A stretch of DNA of 64,000 nucleotides, taken from assembly GCA_002696035.1 (NCBI GenBank), contig NZQV01000010.1, positions 744,001-808,000 on the forward strand, given 5' to 3'. Source of the DNA: Balneola sp. GTDB taxonomy: Bacteria > Bacteroidota > Rhodothermia > Balneolales > Balneolaceae. The notes under the pieces are model-generated. The model ran no database searches. It saw only the letters and a program-made list of their open reading frames with translations, and had not been told where the DNA came from. A program made the position numbers and the translations under genes. Positions 63,286-64,000 of the stretch are shown piece by piece (position 1 is the first letter of the stretch; each line of letters begins with the position of its first letter).

Positions 63286-64000
63286 CTAATCCTGATATTT
63301 TTGAAATACTAAGGTGGAATTATGCCCACCAAAGCCAAATGCATTGTTCAATGCGATGTTAACATCACGAACTTCTGCTTCGTTGGCCGTGTAATTCAGG
63401 TCACATTCAGGATCCTGATTTTCGATGTTAATAGTTGGCGGCACCATTCCGTGATAGATCGAGAGTAAGGCCGCTATAGATTCGATGGCACCGGCTGCAC
63501 CTAAAGTATGGCCATGCATACTTTTTGTAGAGTTTAGGCTGATCTTTTTGGCATGGTCTCCAAATACCTTCTTGATGGTATTCGATTCAGCTACATCACC
63601 AAGCGGCGTAGATGTTCCATGCATATTGATATGATCAACATCTTCAGGCTTTATACCTGCTGCTTTCAAAGCATTGGTCATGGCCAGAATTACTCCGTTT
63701 CCTTCAGGATCGGGAGCCGTAATGTGGTATGCATCAGCAGAAAATCCGTACCCTTTGATCTCTCCGTAAATACGGGCTCCACGATCAAGGGCTGATTGTA
63801 GTTCTTCAAGGATAAAGATCCCCGCCCCTTCACCAAGAACAAATCCATCACGATCTTTATCGAATGGACGAGATGCTGTTTCAGGGGAGTCGTTTCGGGT
63901 GCTCATCGCTTTCAGACTGTTAAAACCAGAAATTCCAATCTTGGTAACAGGTGCTTCTGTACCACCGGCTACGGCATAATCTGCCTGACCATATCTGATG
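63286..64000 (-). CDS. fabF: 3-oxoacyl-ACP synthase II, C-terminal part (runs off right edge)
   Basis: The frame runs from the right edge (start outside) to the stop at 63286, about 237 residues of roughly 415. It has AVAGGTEAPVTKIGISGFNS, the first catalytic histidine in NMHGTSTPLGD, the second in SMHGHTLGAAGAIES and the ending NNAFGFGGHNSTLVFQ. The catalytic cysteine is beyond the edge. It extends acyl-ACP chains with malonyl-ACP and precedes rnc in an operon that probably also carries acpP upstream. Confidence 0.95.
   Translation of the reverse strand, partial: IRYGQADYAVAGGTEAPVTKIGISGFNSLKAMSTRNDSPETASRPFDKDRDGFVLGEGAGIFILEELQSALDRGARIYGEIKGYGFSADAYHITAPDPEGNGVILAMTNALKAAGIKPEDVDHINMHGTSTPLGDVAESNTIKKVFGDHAKKISLNSTKSMHGHTLGAAGAIESIAALLSIYHGMVPPTINIENQDPECDLNYTANEAEVRDVNIALNNAFGFGGHNSTLVFQKYQD

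Noticed and set aside
1-64000. CRISPR array, prophage or integrative element
   Set aside because: No regularly spaced repeats, cas genes, integrase, transposase or phage structural genes were found.

Overview
This 64 kb window looks like chromosome of a Gram-negative bacterium of the Bacteroidota/Balneolota side of the FCB group. The evidence is a secreted protein with a type IX-type C-terminal sorting domain (54761..56239), Omp85 and other beta-barrel proteins, several lipoproteins, a Nudix-type AraR regulator, a fused E1 alpha-beta dehydrogenase and a Bacteroidota-type arginine decarboxylase operon. Base composition looks like low-to-mid 40s GC by eye. A Balneola/Gracilimonas-like origin is my best guess, as inference only. 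I see no prophage, insertion sequence transposase, CRISPR array, rRNA or tRNA gene. Most of the window is housekeeping.

Layout, left to right. 1-4 kb: partial phytoene/squalene synthase, a LacI-type regulator, purC, a cupin and a methyltransferase. 4-9.2 kb (minus): a methionine operon with methionine synthase split into two genes plus metF, behind a clear SAM-I riboswitch with a sigma70-like promoter. 9.1-11.9 kb: a mobile-looking repeat, a small membrane protein and an Omp85 protein. 12-17.2 kb (plus): arginine decarboxylase, agmatinase, a deoxyhypusine synthase homologue with its catalytic lysine, then a fused 2-oxoacid dehydrogenase E1. 17.5-21.8 kb: ECF sigma factor with a candidate small anti-sigma, holA, two bactofilins (one with an unrecognised C-terminal domain) and a beta-barrel protein. 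21.8-35.8 kb (minus): asnS, an M16 protease, then the translation/transcription cluster rimP-nusA-infB-rbfA-truB-ribF-rpsO-pnp. It is interrupted beside ribF by a small plus-strand gene flanked by gene fragments.

35.9-44.1 kb: a DUF192 lipoprotein, then a complete L-arabinose operon (minus): galM, GH51 arabinofuranosidase, AraR, araB, araD, araA. Exported enzymes release and interconvert arabinose, and AraBAD convert it to xylulose 5-phosphate. 44.1-51 kb (minus): fbp, coaE, a toxin-antitoxin pair with an oversized antitoxin, an SDR epimerase, nadB, prfB with its programmed +1 frameshift, and a YqjD-like protein. 51-59.5 kb: fasciclin lipoprotein, M42 peptidase, two secreted propeller-type proteins, a thioesterase, an HD phosphohydrolase and a soluble hybrid histidine kinase. 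59.7-64 kb (minus): folA, thyA, mgtE, rnc and partial fabF.

The least ordinary things are in the control regions and at gene edges: the riboswitch, a terminator-like hairpin right before rimP, the prfB recoding site, several unrelated 60-120 bp intergenic inverted repeats, a partial ribF copy, and a bacterial polyamine operon carrying a deoxyhypusine synthase homologue. Promoter and operator calls are by eye and weak unless stated.
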